A stretch of 64,000 nucleotides of DNA from Lethocerus indicus (Eukaryota > Arthropoda > Insecta > Hemiptera > Belostomatidae), in contig JACDQD010000011.1 of assembly GCA_019843655.1 (NCBI GenBank), positions 17,712,604-17,776,603 of the forward strand, read 5' to 3'. The translations under genes were made by a program, and so were the position numbers. Position 1 is the first letter of the stretch; each line of letters begins with the position of its first letter. Positions 24,013 through 37,300 of this stretch are shown here, piece by piece. Under the pieces are notes generated by a model that was not told the DNA's origin, made no database searches, and saw nothing but the letters and a program-made list of their open reading frames with translations.

Positions 24013-24352
24013 GATCGTAAATACACAATACCAGTTAGGTTTCATGTCATATATTTGGAGGTCAGAAACTAATAGTTGTTACCGGTTGTTTGATCAAATA
24101 TATATTAGACCGATAATCGGACAAAGACTTAGGGGGATTAACAAAATTCTTCGCAACCAAAATACAAACAATATCCCCCAAAAAAACCACAGGACAGACA
24201 GACAACCACCACAGTACAAGTGACAGTGCAGTTAGGATGCCCAAGAAACATCCAAAGTGACTGACACTGCTACTGAAGATGGCGAGCAGCCTAAACCGGT
24301 CCAGGAAAAAACCAAACCAGCGAGAGGAGACAGAAACACACAAAATCTACGG
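24013..24352 (+). repeat. Interspersed repeat, near full length (family R)
   Basis: A second nearly complete copy of family R, aligned along its length with 6091-6440. It is inserted about 210 bp after the NDUFAF7 stop codon and so may lie in the 3' untranslated region. Confidence 0.85.
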
Positions 24353-25345
24353 TCTTTCTTCTTCAATCATATCATTTAGAACATTAAAAAATGGGTATTA
24401 ATAGAGATGTTCATAAAGTAGTGAAAAGTACATATTCTTATATCATTTTATTCTATTTTAATTCCACAAAAATATTTTTACTAATTGCTAACAGATTACA
24501 CAATTGACTACAGTAAGCCTGAAAACATAATAAAAAGCTAATCAGCTGATGTTAATTCTTAAAGCATAAAATAAACTCTATGTCTAAAGCATAGAATGTT
24601 GCTTTCTAACAATAAAAGTTTAATAATACTGTCAGAGTGTGCCTTTTTATTTTGTTCCTACTTTTAAAATGTGCGCTCTAGACATATTAATTAACATTGA
24701 TTCATTGGCTCTTCGTGTAATTTGTTAAATTCAAATTACAGTAGCTGTTATAATTCTTAACACCCACAAGTAAAAATAGTAATTTAAGTAATGGTCGACA
24801 ATATAAATAACAATAAAAACAATGTTGTGCGAATGAAAATCACAAGCTAAAAATTGTCTTATTAATTCTTTTAAGGCACTGTGCATTATATATCATCCAT
24901 TGTACATAGATTGCATTGTTAGGTTCATTAATTTTTTTCTCGAAATACTTATTATAAATTTATGAAACACTTATATTTCCTGGATAATTCTACTTTTATA
25001 AATGCAAATAGAGATATTTTAATTTCTTGAAGGAAGTGTTTTCAGTCTTTTATAAGAAATGAGTGAACCCAATGTAAAATGAATGATAGTACATTACATG
25101 TATTATCTGTTAATAGAAGAAAAAATATAAATTGTACCGATAAGTTTTTTCTTCACAGGAACTAAATTACAGAGAATACTGATAAGATATCTCAAAATTT
25201 TTATAAAACATACAAGCATTATCATAAGTGAAATGTAATAAAATACATAATTAGAAAAGTGTTTTGCACATCAAAGCTTCTAAATAAAACTTAATGTTAT
25301 TATGGTGGCTATATACTTGTAGCTTTTTACTTTCAACATTTAAAG
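24353..25345. other. Convergent intergenic / 3' UTR stretch
   Basis: AT-rich DNA between the NDUFAF7 tail and the gelsolin stop codon, with the genes converging. Several AATAAA motifs on both strands could serve as polyadenylation signals; none can be assigned with confidence. A block near 24765-24800 (cacaagtaaaaatagtaatt) resembles 22122-22148. Confidence 0.6.
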
Positions 25346-28300
25346 TCAGTGCTGCATAACTTGATTCTTTAAATCTTCGTATCCTCGAACGCCCTGAAAG
25401 TCAAACATAAAATAATAAATAAATAATGTCATTTACTGAAGGTATACAATTTCTAGCGATAATAAAGAAAAAGAAGAGTTGTACTGACCTCCCAATGGCT
25501 GTGGTTCCAATCGGGGAACAGAGTTGTGAAACATTCTGGTTCGTGGTGCTGTTTGATAGTCAGTACTACCTTACTTTTCGCCAAGTGACGCATTTTCAAA
25601 TAATGCTGCATTAGAAAACAAAACAACAAAGATTATAACATATTTGTTTTAAAGTAAACTTAGTAACTAGCATTTGTAAAAAAAAAACAACCTATACAAT
25701 ATTACTGATGATAGAAATCACTAGGGTAGTGATAATCCAAACTCTTGTGAACAAGAAAAACATTTACATGTGTAAAATCCAATGTGTGAGATATTGTGGT
25801 AGAAATATAATTGTTAGGTACCGCCATTTTTGATTTTTGGAATAGCCTTACTCTTGCAATTAGATTTTTATACAAACCGAATTAAATAAACTTCAGAGCA
25901 GAGGAAATCGTAACTTTTTATCTCTACGCATTAACTGTTTCCTCCCTTACTATCTGCACTAAACTAGATATAAATCTAGGACAACCTACTTAGCCTAAAC
26001 ACCCCTCATAGGAAGTTTTTAAGTCCTAGGCCACCTTACTTGAATTTCAAAAGCACAAATTCCTTTAGTCAGTTTGCAATTGGCAATAATTCAATTAATA
26101 ATTACTAATATTTTTAACCAAACACTATTACTATTCTAAAACCGTGTTAAAAACTGGTTCCTGTTTCCAACCAACGAGAAGGAGGTCCGAATGAAATTCG
26201 GTTACTTATCTGCTTACCTCAACGTGCTTGAGAGCCAATGTCTTCTCTTCCGGTTCAGAATCTTTGCCAATCCAAACATATAATTCATCGCCACTGTCCA
26301 AAATCATTACATCATCGGAACAGAGGTCCTAAAATCAAACAGTAAAAATCAATTAACGAAGTAGGACAATTTTACAGACTAACTAAATAATGCCTTTATT
26401 CATTCACGTAGTTAAAATGGCTTTCATGGCAGAAATATAAAGCAATGTGGTCATGTGGTTCTCGGAGAAATTATAAAATTTGGGCAAAAACCTTTTCTAC
26501 TTGTCATTCTGTCTCGATTATATGATTATTTCCTTTCTTGTAGCACCGAGCACGAAATTTCATATGTATAACCAGTAATAATATGAAACCAGTCTCCTTT
26601 TTGGGGTGGACAAATAGACTTCGGTTCCTGGAGCTAATGTGGACACAATTTATTTTAATCTTAGTTTGGGAATTCAGGAGGTTTAGCCACCGAGCTAATA
26701 TCTCAGTATATATCACGATGGAATTCGACAGATCAAATAACCGACCTCGAGCCGGTTAAAACTACTTCCGGATCGGAAAATTAAACTGGACATTATATTG
26801 GTAACGTTACCGCGAAGTTTATATTTCTATATTAGAAGTTTGAATAGTGGTTGAGTCGGCTTACTTCTTGTGTAAAATGGGGTACAAGTTCGACGGTGAA
26901 CTTGTTGTTGTTGGCCAGCTGGCAGTGGTAGAGGGCGGCGACGGACCTCTTGTACCGATTGTTGGCATCTTTGTCGTCGGCTGTCACTATCTGGCGACAA
27001 TATCGGTCCGATTTACCTCCGAGCAGGGCCCAAAACCGGTCGTCCTCGTGGGCCTCGGCCACCTCTTGTGGGTCGGCGGCGCTGGAGCAAATCCTGCCGG
27101 CGAGCGCCGCCGCCATACTCCGCTCCCAACCGCTGCTTCCCTGCGCCGCGCAGCCCAAACATTTTAAACGCGTTACAACATTACACAACACCGATATTTA
27201 ACGAGTTATACTCACCTGTCCCACCCACAAATAGCAGCCGTCCGCCGTTTCCACCAGAAAGACATCGTTCGTGTTCAACGATCTGGCCGACGCTACCACC
27301 TGTTTGGCCCTCACGTTGTCTTCACAATCGCCGCCGATCTAAAACAAATAATAATCGAGTAACCAGCCAGCCGCATACATACGCCGGTTGCATAATTCAG
27401 GTGTTATTAGGAAAGGCTGAAACTGCCGGACAAATACATTTTTTTTAAGGATTATTGGAAATTTTGACTCTTTCACCTTTACCCGTTACGACACTTCATT
27501 TGCTTAGTAGCTTAGGATCAAATATTAGCCCCTAAATTAACACAGATCGTATAATCCAGAGGGGGGATATAACATCGAACAAAAAACAAAGAATTTTCTA
27601 TTGTTTTAAAGATAAAAATAATTTGTTATTGGACACTATGTACAAATTGTTAAATTAATACGGGGTTGTATTTGACAGTTTGATTAATAGCCATTACATA
27701 AATGCGCATACTTCAGGCTTGCTCCTATTAGCTGATAACACTGAAGCTATTATTATTAAAACAGAAAAACGGCAGTTTACGTATAATTTTTAAGTTTGTT
27801 AAATTTTACTAAGCGTTAAATAGAAATATCTAAAGCTCGCTCGGACTTTGAGATTGTAAAAGTTACGATTACGGTAATACAATAATTCTTAAAATACTAT
27901 TTGTAGTTAGACATTAGTATATAATAAATATTTCCCATTTCTTACCTGGAACAACCTCACACCGGAGGCATCAAAAGTACTCTCCTCCTTTACATTGTGA
28001 AAACCACTCGCTTTCCCACCCATCAGTATAACCATTCTGCCTGTGTAGAAAGAATTTACTACTACATAATTATGAAAAATATTAGATTAATATTTTACAG
28101 CGAGAGGAGGGATCAGAAAACTGGTCAGGAACATTTTTTTCTATAAATTTATAAGGATAATTTTCTAGGTTCGAGTAAATAAATTAAAAAGGAAGTTGAT
28201 TGGGATTTATGTTTAAAAAAAATTTCCTATCAGTAGTTTCAATAGTTCTACAGTCGGTAGAATATTAGCCAAGACTGAGCCATTTGGGCACATTTCCACT

Positions 28301-31300
28301 TACTCCGACAACAGTGGAGTGGAGTGGTTAGTTCCTAGTGAATACATAAAGGATGGAGGTGGGTTACCTTTGAAAATCTTGAGAAAGTGAGCAGGTTCGT
28401 GGCCCTGTTCGACACGTATCTGTAGAGCTTTACCGCACATTTCATCATCCAACCTGACAGTGTGCAAAGCCGCCGAAGCTTTTTCATCCTGTGTACTCTT
28501 TTCACCCTGAAAATTTATAAACGGAAATAGTTAATTAATTAATATTTATCCGCTTAAGCGCAATTCGCAATTATATATTTGAAATATTAACTGAACTAAC
28601 AAATAAAAGCTGCCAACTGTAAAAAATAATTTATTCGAGTTTTGTTTTTAACCTAGTTTAAATAGTTAATGAAAAACAAAACCCAGACTTCAATGAGTGA
28701 TGAATGAAGACTTTCTTTATTGAAAAAACATTAGCCGTGTAACTATTTTATTCTGGGGTAATTGTAAATTTTTGTCTCACACCAAGAAAAAACCCAAGAA
28801 ATCAATACCACTAGTACCGGAATTCTCACAATCATCAGAGGCATAACTGTAATTATACTAAATTGGTTTGAGATGACAACAGAGAGATGTTTATCCATAA
28901 ATTCGTAATAAAGTTTTCTGAAATTGTTTCTTAAGTGAAAGAAACTGATCCTAAAATTAAATACATTAATTGAATATTAATAAGAAATTGAATAAATAAT
29001 GGAAAGGTCTCATGCCTGTTTTTAAACAAATATAGAATGTGGTAGTACTATTTCATTTAGACACTTAGGACTATTAACTAAAATACGAGACAATTAAACC
29101 GCAATAATTTCTATAGTTACAGTTTAACCTAATGAAATATTGCCTAATAAAGCAGATACCAGTGACCAGTGAGAATGTCTATACTGACCAGCCAAAAGTA
29201 GAGGATGCACTTATGTCCACGGTTGGGAGCGAAGTAGCTGTACTGGATGACGTAGGAGTCACCGCCGTAGAAGAATCCATAGCTTTCTTCCGGCACAGGC
29301 TCCAGTTCAAAATTTTCAACTCTGTACACTTTCAATTCACCATTGCCATCATCGGGCATGAATTCAGGAGCGGTCCCACTTTTCCTCATGTAATCTGCAA
29401 CAATAATACTCAGTTTAGATATTTCACAGGAGTTTTGATCGTGTGAAGCCCTCTAGAAAGACAATTGAATAATACCGACATCTACATGGAGCATTCATAT
29501 TACTGGAGTTGTACATAAAATTATTGCAATTTAGTAATATAACGCAGAAAACATTTACAATGCAATTTTCTGTTGCCTTCTTAATCTATCTCATGCTAGA
29601 TCATTATCCCGGTAGCTGAAATGTTGCACCACACTGTATTACCGATTTACTGACAATGGTGAGAACCCATAATTATCGGCCTAACAGAAACAGTCTAAAA
29701 TAGAACTCAACACCTAGAGTTCAGCAAACTGTATAAGTTATGTGTAAAGCACTTATTTAGATGTTTGCTCCAACAACAGCAGAAAACAGGACTGTGATTT
29801 CTCTATTCTAGGAATATATATATATATATAAAATAAAACAGATACTTACTGGAAGCGGTGACATAAGGCTGGAATCTACCACTGCCATGGAATTCAGTAT
29901 CTTTCCAGTCTAAGAAATAGTCTTTGAAAGATGGAGGTTCTGCTCCTTCAACAATGCGCTTCAGCTACAACAAAAAAATGAAATAATGTTATTATTGGCA
30001 CAATTTAATGAAATAAAATAATTAAATAACGTGAATGTAATGATAGAGAAAATTAAATGAGCCAAAAATGCGGATTTTAGGCCCAAAAAATGGGTTTTAA
30101 GACGAAAAATCAACCCTTAAATGCGGTTTTTGGGCCGAAAAATGGGGATTCTAGGATGAGAATCGGCCCAAAATTTTGCGCTTAAAACCCCCTATTTATT
30201 GGCCTAAAAACCGCTTTTTTGGGCCGATTTTGCGCCTAAAAACAGCATTTTTGGGCCAATTTTTCGTAAAAAAAAACCAATTTTTGGGACAAATTGTCGT
30301 CAAAATACCCAATAAATTGTCGTCTAGACCAATTTTTCGTCTAAAAATCCCATTTTTGGTGCTAAAACCCCAATTTTTGGACCTAAAAACCGCAGTTTTG
30401 GGCTAATTCTGTTCCTAAAAACCGCATGTTTAGCCGATTTTGCGCCTAAAAAACGCATTTTTGGACCTAGAAACCCCATTTTGGGGCCTAAACACCCAAT
30501 TTCTGAAGCTTTTTTCGTCAGAAACCCCATTTTCTGTTGGGGCCCAACCCATAGCGGTTGGGGTAAAAACCGCATTTTTGGGCCGATTATGCGCCTAAAA
30601 ACCGCATATTACGACCTAAAAACCGCATATTGCGACCTTTTTAACCGCATTTTGGGTCCAATTCTTCGTCCAAAAACCCCATTTTTGATCTGAAAACCGC
30701 ATTTTAGGACCAATTTTGCGCCTAAAAACCGCATATTGCGAACTAGAAACCACATTTTTGGTCCAATTTTTCTTCCAAAAACCCCAATTACGACCTAACA
30801 ACCATATTTTTGGGCCAATTTATCGTCAATGAACCCCACTTTTAGGTCGATTTTGCGCCTAAAAACTCAACTTTGCCACAAAATGGCATTTAAGAGGCAA
30901 AATTGTAACGAAAATGCTGTTCTTAGGCCCAAAAATGGCATTTTTAGACGCAAAATTGTCACCAAAATTCGGTCTTTAGGCGGAGAAATGGCATTTTTAG
31001 AAGCAAAATTGGCCCTAAAATGCGGTTTGTAGGCCAAAAAATTGTATTTAAAACAGTATTATTGGCCCAAAAATGTTATTTAAAACAGTATTATTGACCC
31101 AAAAATGTTATTTAAAACAGTATTATTGGCCCAAAAATGGCTATTTAGACGCAAACGTGGACCAAAAATGCGGTTCTTAGGCACAAAAATGGCATTTTTA
31201 GGGCAAAATTGGCAAAATGTGGTATTTAGGGCCAAAAGTAGCATTTTTGGACGCGAAATTGGCCCTAAAATGCGGTATTTAGGCCCAAAAGTAGCATTAT

Positions 31301-34300
31301 TTGAACGCAAAATTGGCCTGAAAATGCGGTTTTTAGGCACAAAAATGGCATTTTTAGGGCAAAATTGGCCCGAAAATGTGGTATTTAGGGCCAAAAGTAG
31401 CATTTTTGGACGCGAAATTGGCCCGGAAATGCGGTATTTAGGCCCAAAAGTAGCATTATTTGAACGCGAAATTGGCCTGAAAATGCAGTTTTTAGGTACA
31501 AAAATGGCATTTATCGACGTAAAATTGGTCCAGAAAAACGGTTTTTAGGCTCAAAAATGGCATTTTTAGACCCAAAATACAGTTTTTACGCCCGAAAATG
31601 GCATTTATAACAGAATTATTGGCCCGAAAATGCGAAAATTTAGGTTTTCGAAAATTTTCTCAGATCGGCCCTATATTGCACCCACAAGTGTCCCAAAGTG
31701 AGTTACACTTACCCCTGAAACGGCAGGTCGGAAATCGAAAATTTAGGTTTTTCGAAAATTTTCTCAGATCGGCCCTATATTGCACCCACAAGTGTATTAA
31801 TGTGGGCTACACTTGCCCATAAAAGGAGGGGTCGGAAATCGAAAATTTAGGTTTTTCGAAAATTTTCTCAGATCGGCCCTATAACCCACAAGTGTATTAA
31901 TGTGGGCTACACTTGCCCATAAAAGGAGGGTCGGAAATCGAAAATTTAGGTTTTCGAAAATTTCTCAGATCGGCCCCATATTGCACCCGCAAGTGTATTA
32001 ATGTGGGCTACACTTGCCCATAAAAGGAGGGGTCGGAAATCGAAAATTTAGGTTTTTCGAAAATTTTCTCAGATCGGCCCTATATTGCACCCACAAGTGT
32101 ATTAATGTGGGCTACACTTGCCCATAAAAGGAGGGGTCGGAAATCGAAAATTTAGGTTTTCGAAAATTTTCTCAGATCGGATTGCACCCACGCTACACTT
32201 GCCCATAAAAGGAGGGGTCGGAAATCGAAAATTTAGGTTTTCGAAAATTTTCTCAGATCGGCCCTATATTGCACCCACAAGTGTATTAATGTGGGCTACA
32301 CTTGCCCATAAAAGGAGGGGTCGGAAATCGAAAATTTAGGTTTTTCGAAAATTTTCTCAGATCGGCCCTATATTGCACCCACAAGTGTATTAATGTGGGC
32401 TACACTTGCCCATAAAAGGAGGGGTCGGAAATCGAAAATTTAGGTTTTTCGAAAATTTTCAGATATCGGCCCTATATTGCACCCACAAGTGTATTAATGT
32501 GGGCTACACTTGCCCATAAAAGGAGGGGTCGGAAATCGAAAATTTAGGTTTTTCGAAAATTTTCTCAGATCGGCCCTATATTGCACCCACAAGTGTATTA
32601 ATGTGAGCTACACTTGCCCATAAAAGGAGGGGTCGGAAATCGAAAATTTAGGTTTTTCGAAAATTTTCTCAGATCGGCCCTATATTGCACCCACAAGTGT
32701 ATTAATGTGAGCTACACTTGCCCCTAAAAGGAGGGCCTTGAAATCGAAAAATAAGGTTTTTCGAAAATTTTCAGATATCGGCCCCATATTGCACCCACAA
32801 GTGTATTAATGTGAGCTACACTTGCCCATAAAAGGAGGAAAATTTAGGTCGGAAATCGAAAATTTAGGTTTTCGAAAATTTTCTCAGATCGGCCCTATAT
32901 TGCACCCACAAGTGTATTAATGTGAGCTACACTTGCCCATAAAAGGAGGGTCGGAAATCGAAGAATATTAGTGTATTAAATGTGGGCTACACTTGCCCAT
33001 AAAAGGAGTCGGAAATCGAAAATTTATTTTCGAAAATTTTCTCAGATCGGCCCTATATTGAAAATTGGGCTACACTTGCCCCGTTATCGAAAATTTTCTC
33101 AGATCGGCCCTATATTGCACCCACAAGTGTATTATGTTACACTTGCCCATAAAAGGAGGGGTCGGAAATCGAAAATTTACAAGTGCCCTATATTGCACCC
33201 ACAAGTGTATTTATGTGAGCTACACTTGCCCCTAAAAGGAGGGCCTTGAAATCGAAAAATAAGGTTTTTCGAAAATTTTCTCAGATCGGCCCCATATTGC
33301 ACCCACAAGTGTATTAATGTGAGCTACACTTGCCCATAAAAGGAGGGGTCGGAAATCGAAAATTTAGGTTTTTCGAAAATTTTCTCAGATCGGCCCTATA
33401 TTGCACCCACAAGTGTATTAATGTGGGCTACACTTGCCCATAAAAGGAGGGTCGGAAATCGAAAATTTAGGTTTTCGAAAATTTTCTCAGATCGGCCCTA
33501 TATTGCACCCACAAGTGTATTAATGTGAGCTACACTTGCCCATAAAAGGAGGGGTCGGAAATCGAAAATTTAGGTTTTTCGAAAATTTTCTCAGATCGGC
33601 CCTATATTGCACCCACAAGTGTATTAATGTGGGCTACACTTGCCCATAAAAGGAGGGGTCGGAAATCGAAAATTTAGGTTTTTCGAAAATTTTCTCAGAT
33701 CGGCCCTATATTGCACCCACAAGTGTATTAATGTGGGCTACACTTGCCCATAAAAGGAGGGGTCGGAAATCGAAAATTTAGGTTTTTCGAAAATTTTCTC
33801 AGATCGGCCCTATATTGCACCCACAAGTGTATTAATGTGAGCTACACTTGCCCATAAAAGGAGGGGTCGGAAATCGAAAATTTAGGTTTTTCGAAAATTT
33901 TCTCAGATCGGCCCTATATTGCACCCACAAGTGTATTAATGTGAGCTACACTTGCCCATAAAAGGAGGGGTCGGAAATCGAAAATTTAGGTTTTTCGAAA
34001 ATTTTCTCAGATCGGCCCTATATTGCACCCACAAGTGTATTAATGTGGGCTACACTTGCCCATAAAAGGAGGGGTCGGAAATCGAAAATTTAGGTTTTTC
34101 GAAAATTTTCTCAGATCGGCCCTATATTGCACCCACAAGTGTATTAATGTGGGCTAGACTTGGGCCCATAAAAGGAGGGTCGGAAATCGAAAATTTAGGT
34201 TTTTCGAAAATTTTCTCAGATCGGCCCTATATTGCACCCACAAGTGTATTAATGTGGGCTACACTTGCCCATAAAAGGAGGGGTCGGAAATCGAAAATTT

Positions 34301-37300
34301 AGGTTTTTCGAAAATTTTCTCAGATCGGCCCTATATTGCACCCACAAGTGTATTAATGTGGGCTACACTTGCCCATAAAAGGAGGGGTCGGAAATCGAAA
34401 ATTTAGGTTTTTCGAAAATTTTCTCAGATCGGCCCTATATTGCACCCACAAGTGTATTAATGTGGGCTACACTTGCCCATAAAAGGAGGGGTCGGAAATC
34501 GAAAATTTAGGTTTTTCGAAAATTTTCTCAGATCGGCCCTATATTGCACCCACAAGTGTATTAATGTGAGCTACACTTGCCCATAAAAGGAGGGGTCGGA
34601 AATCGAAAATTTAGGTTTTTCGAAAATTTTCTCAGATCGGCCCTATATTGCACCCACAAGTGTATTAATGTGGGCTACACTTGCCCATAAAAGGAGGGGT
34701 CGGAAATCGAAAATTTAGGTTTTTCGAAAATTTTCAGATATCGGCCCTATATTGCACCCACAAGTGTATTAATGTGGGCTACACTTGCCCATAAAAGGAG
34801 GGGTCGGAAATCGAAAATTTAGGTTTTTCGAAAATTTTCTCAGATCGGCCCTATATTGCACCCACAAGTGTATTAATGTGGGCTACACTTGCCCATAAAA
34901 GGAGGGGTCGGAAATCGAAAATTTAGGTTTTCGAAAATTTTCTCAGATCGGCCCTATATTGCACCCACAATGTGGGCACTTGCCCATAAAAGGACAATCG
35001 AAAATTTAGGTTTTTCGAAAATTTTCTCAGATTCTAACCAGTGTATTAATGTGGGCTACACTTGCCCATAAAAGGAGGGGTCGGAAATCGAAAATTTAGG
35101 TGTTTCGTAAATTTTCAGATCGGCCCTATATTGCACCCACAAGTGTCCCAAAGTGAGTTACACTTGCCCCTGAAACGGCGGGTCGGAAATCGAAAATTTA
35201 GGTTTTTGGATAATTTTCTCAGATCGGACCCTATATTGCACCAAAGAACACAAGTGTATTAATGTGAGCTACACTTGCCCATAAAAAGGGTCGGAAATCG
35301 AAAATTTAGGTTTTTCGAAAATTTGGGCATTTTCCGGCCTTTGCCGATTTTGGTCTAAAATTCGCACTGCCTTTTGGGTGATTTTTAGACCTAAATAGCT
35401 CCTTTTCGGGTCGTTTTTGGGTCTAAAAACCCCCTTTTTGGTTGATTTTGGGCCCCAAAACCCCCTTTTTGGGTCATTTTTGGTCTAAAACCGCCTTTTT
35501 TGGTCGATTTTTCACCAATAAAGACCCTTTTTGAGCCAATTTGAGCATTAAAAAGCCCTTTTTTGGGCCAATTTTTGGCCTAAAAACTGCCTTTTTGAGC
35601 CTGTTTTGGGCCAAAAAACCCGCATTTTTGGACCTAAAAACCGTATTTTTGGGCCGATATTGCGCTTAAAAACCGAATTTATGGCCCATTTTGGGCCTTA
35701 AAAACCCAATTTTGGGCATAACAACCGCATTTTTGACCCTATTTATCACCAAAAGAACACATTTTTGGCCCTACAAATGACATTTTTGGGCCGATTTTGC
35801 GCTTAAAAACCAAATTTTTGGGCCACATTGCGCCTAAACACCCTATTTTTAGGCCTAAAAAACACATTTTAGGACCAATTTTTCCCCAAAAAATCCCATT
35901 CTTGCGCCTAACAAACCCGCATTTTTGGACCTAAAAGCCCATTTTTCGGCCTAAAAACAGTATTTTTGGGCCTAAAAACCACATTCTTGGGCCTATTTTG
36001 CGCCTAAAAATCCAATTTTCGGGCCAGATTACGCCTAAAAACGCCAATTTTGGGTCTAAAATTCGCATTTTTGACCCCATTTATCACCAAAAGAACACAT
36101 TTTTGGGCCAGATTGCGCCTAAAAACCCTAATTTTGGGTCTAAAACCGTATTTTGACCCTATATATCACAAAAAACACATTTTTGGGCCTAAAAAATGAC
36201 ATTTTTGGCCGATTGTGCCTAAAACCCATTTTTTGGGCCAGATTGCGCCTAAAACCTGCATTTTGGACCTAAAAATTTTTGGGCCTAAAATTCGCATTTT
36301 TAACAACCGCACCTATTTATCACCAAAAGAACACATTTTTGGGCCTAAAAATGACATTTTAGGGCCGATTTTGCGCCTAAAAACCCTATTTGTAGGCCTA
36401 AAAAACACATTTTAGAACCAATTTTTTCCAAAAAAACCCCATTTTTGGGCCTAAAAACAGCCTTTTTGAGTCGGTTCTGCGCCTAAAAACCCAATTTTTG
36501 GGCCAGATTGCGCCTAAGAACCCCAATTTTGGGTCTAAAAACCGCATTTTTGACCCTATTTATCACAAAAAAAACATATTTTTGAGCCTAAAAATGACAT
36601 TTTTGGGCCAGATTGCGCATAAAAACCCCAAATTTGGGCCTAAAATTCGCATTTGACCCCATTTATCACCAAAAGAACACATTTTTGGGCCGATTTTGCG
36701 CCTAAAAACCCTATTTTTATGCCTAAAAAACACATTTTAGGACCAATTTTTTCCCAAAAAACCCCGTTTTTCGACCTAAAAACCGTATTTTTGGGCATAA
36801 GAACCACATTTTTGACCCTATTTATCACCAAAAGAACACATTTTTGGGCCAGGTTGCGCCTAAAACCCCAATTTTGGGCCTAGAATTCGCATTTTTGACC
36901 CTATTTATCACCAAAAGAACACATTTTTGGGCCTAAAAACCCTAAAAATGACATTTTTGATTGCGCCTAAAAAAAATTCGCATTTTGACCCTATTTATCA
37001 CCAAAAGAACACATTTTGGGCCCTAAAATGACATTTTTGGGTCGATTTTGCGCCTAAAAACCCTATTTTTAGGCCTAAAAAACACATTTTAGGACCAATT
37101 TTTCCCAAAAACCCCATTTATGGGTCTAAAAACAGCCTTTTTGAGTCGGTTTTAGGCCAAAAACCCGCATTTTGGACCTAAATACCCCATTTTTCGGCCT
37201 AAACACCGTATTTTTGGGCCTAAAAACTACATTCTTGGGCCGATTTTGCGCCTAAAAATCCATCTTTCGGGCCAGATTACGCCTAAAAACCCCAATTTTG

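Noticed and set aside
26847..27448. Overlapping plus-strand ORFs of 83-126 codons
   Set aside because: They are antisense shadows of two gelsolin exons (26865-27140, 27216-27338).
31105..35262. Series of plus-strand open frames of 60-147 codons with repeated peptides such as [10 protein letters not shown]
   Set aside because: They are read through the 104-bp satellite and its flanking repeats; the peptides are the translated repeat unit and shift frame from copy to copy.
31631..35330. Possible CRISPR array because of regular repeats
   Set aside because: The repeats are contiguous 104-bp satellite units without unique spacers, inside an intron of an animal gene.
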